From: Sulfurovum sp.
GTDB taxonomy: Bacteria > Campylobacterota > Campylobacteria > Campylobacterales > Sulfurovaceae
Assembly (NCBI GenBank): GCA_020726085.1
Contig: DYTG01000105.1
Span: forward strand, 1-5,682
Reading direction: 5' to 3'
DNA length: 5,682 nucleotides
Positions 5,633 through 5,682 of the stretch are shown here, one piece after another. The translations under genes were made by a program, and so were the position numbers. Each line of letters opens with the position of its first letter. Position 1 is the stretch's first letter. A model generated the notes under the pieces. That model was not told the origin of the DNA and did not search any database. It worked only from the letters and a program-made list of their open reading frames with translations.

Positions 5633-5682
5633 TTTAACCCCTCTTTGTCTATCTCTAAAATGCCGCAAACTTTATCAAAAAG
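5629..5682 (-). CDS. C-terminal 17 codons of an unidentified upstream gene
   Basis: An open frame entering from the right edge reads LFDKVCGILEIDKEGLK and stops at TGA 5631-5629, overlapping the ATG of the dehydratase remnant as ATGA. The tight overlap and the strand it shares with its neighbours suggest it is the true end of the preceding operon gene. Seventeen residues are too few to name a family. It could instead be non-coding sequence left by the same rearrangement. Confidence 0.35.
   Translation of the reverse strand, partial: LFDKVCGILEIDKEGLK

Overview
The window is an AT-leaning bacterial segment in which every recognisable gene reads on the minus strand, tightly packed with overlaps of 1-7 nt or gaps of 4-67 nt. 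Gene content and style suggest a Campylobacterota (Sulfurovum/Sulfurimonas-like) genome: a CysDN-type ATP sulfurylase beside surface-sugar genes, an APS kinase-like protein with a DUF2061 membrane domain, and a T-tract plus extended -10 promoter. This taxonomic placement is inference.

In transcription order (right to left) the layout is: the tail of an unidentified gene at the window edge; a 39-codon remnant resembling the C-terminus of an RmlB-type nucleotide-sugar dehydratase; cysD; cysN with an unusual C-terminal extension; a DUF2061-APS kinase-like fusion; a conventional cysC; cysQ; and the first 218 codons of a family 2 glycosyltransferase that runs off the left edge.

The pathway is coherent. 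CysDN makes APS from sulfate and ATP, CysC phosphorylates APS to PAPS, and CysQ removes the PAP left after sulfate transfer or reduction. No PAPS reductase is visible and the module sits between sugar-nucleotide and glycosyltransferase genes. It may therefore supply PAPS for sulfating a surface polysaccharide rather than for cysteine synthesis.

The most unusual observation is that the last ~130 residues of CysN do not look like CysN. They look like an entire PemK/MazF-family toxin-fold protein, joined in frame through a Ser-rich linker. A well-formed sigma70-type promoter lies just past the cysN stop on the opposite strand and would produce RNA antisense to exactly that extension. Two further oddities are opposed 7-bp tandem arrays inserted in frame within cysQ, and an APS kinase paralogue with an altered substrate-binding motif.
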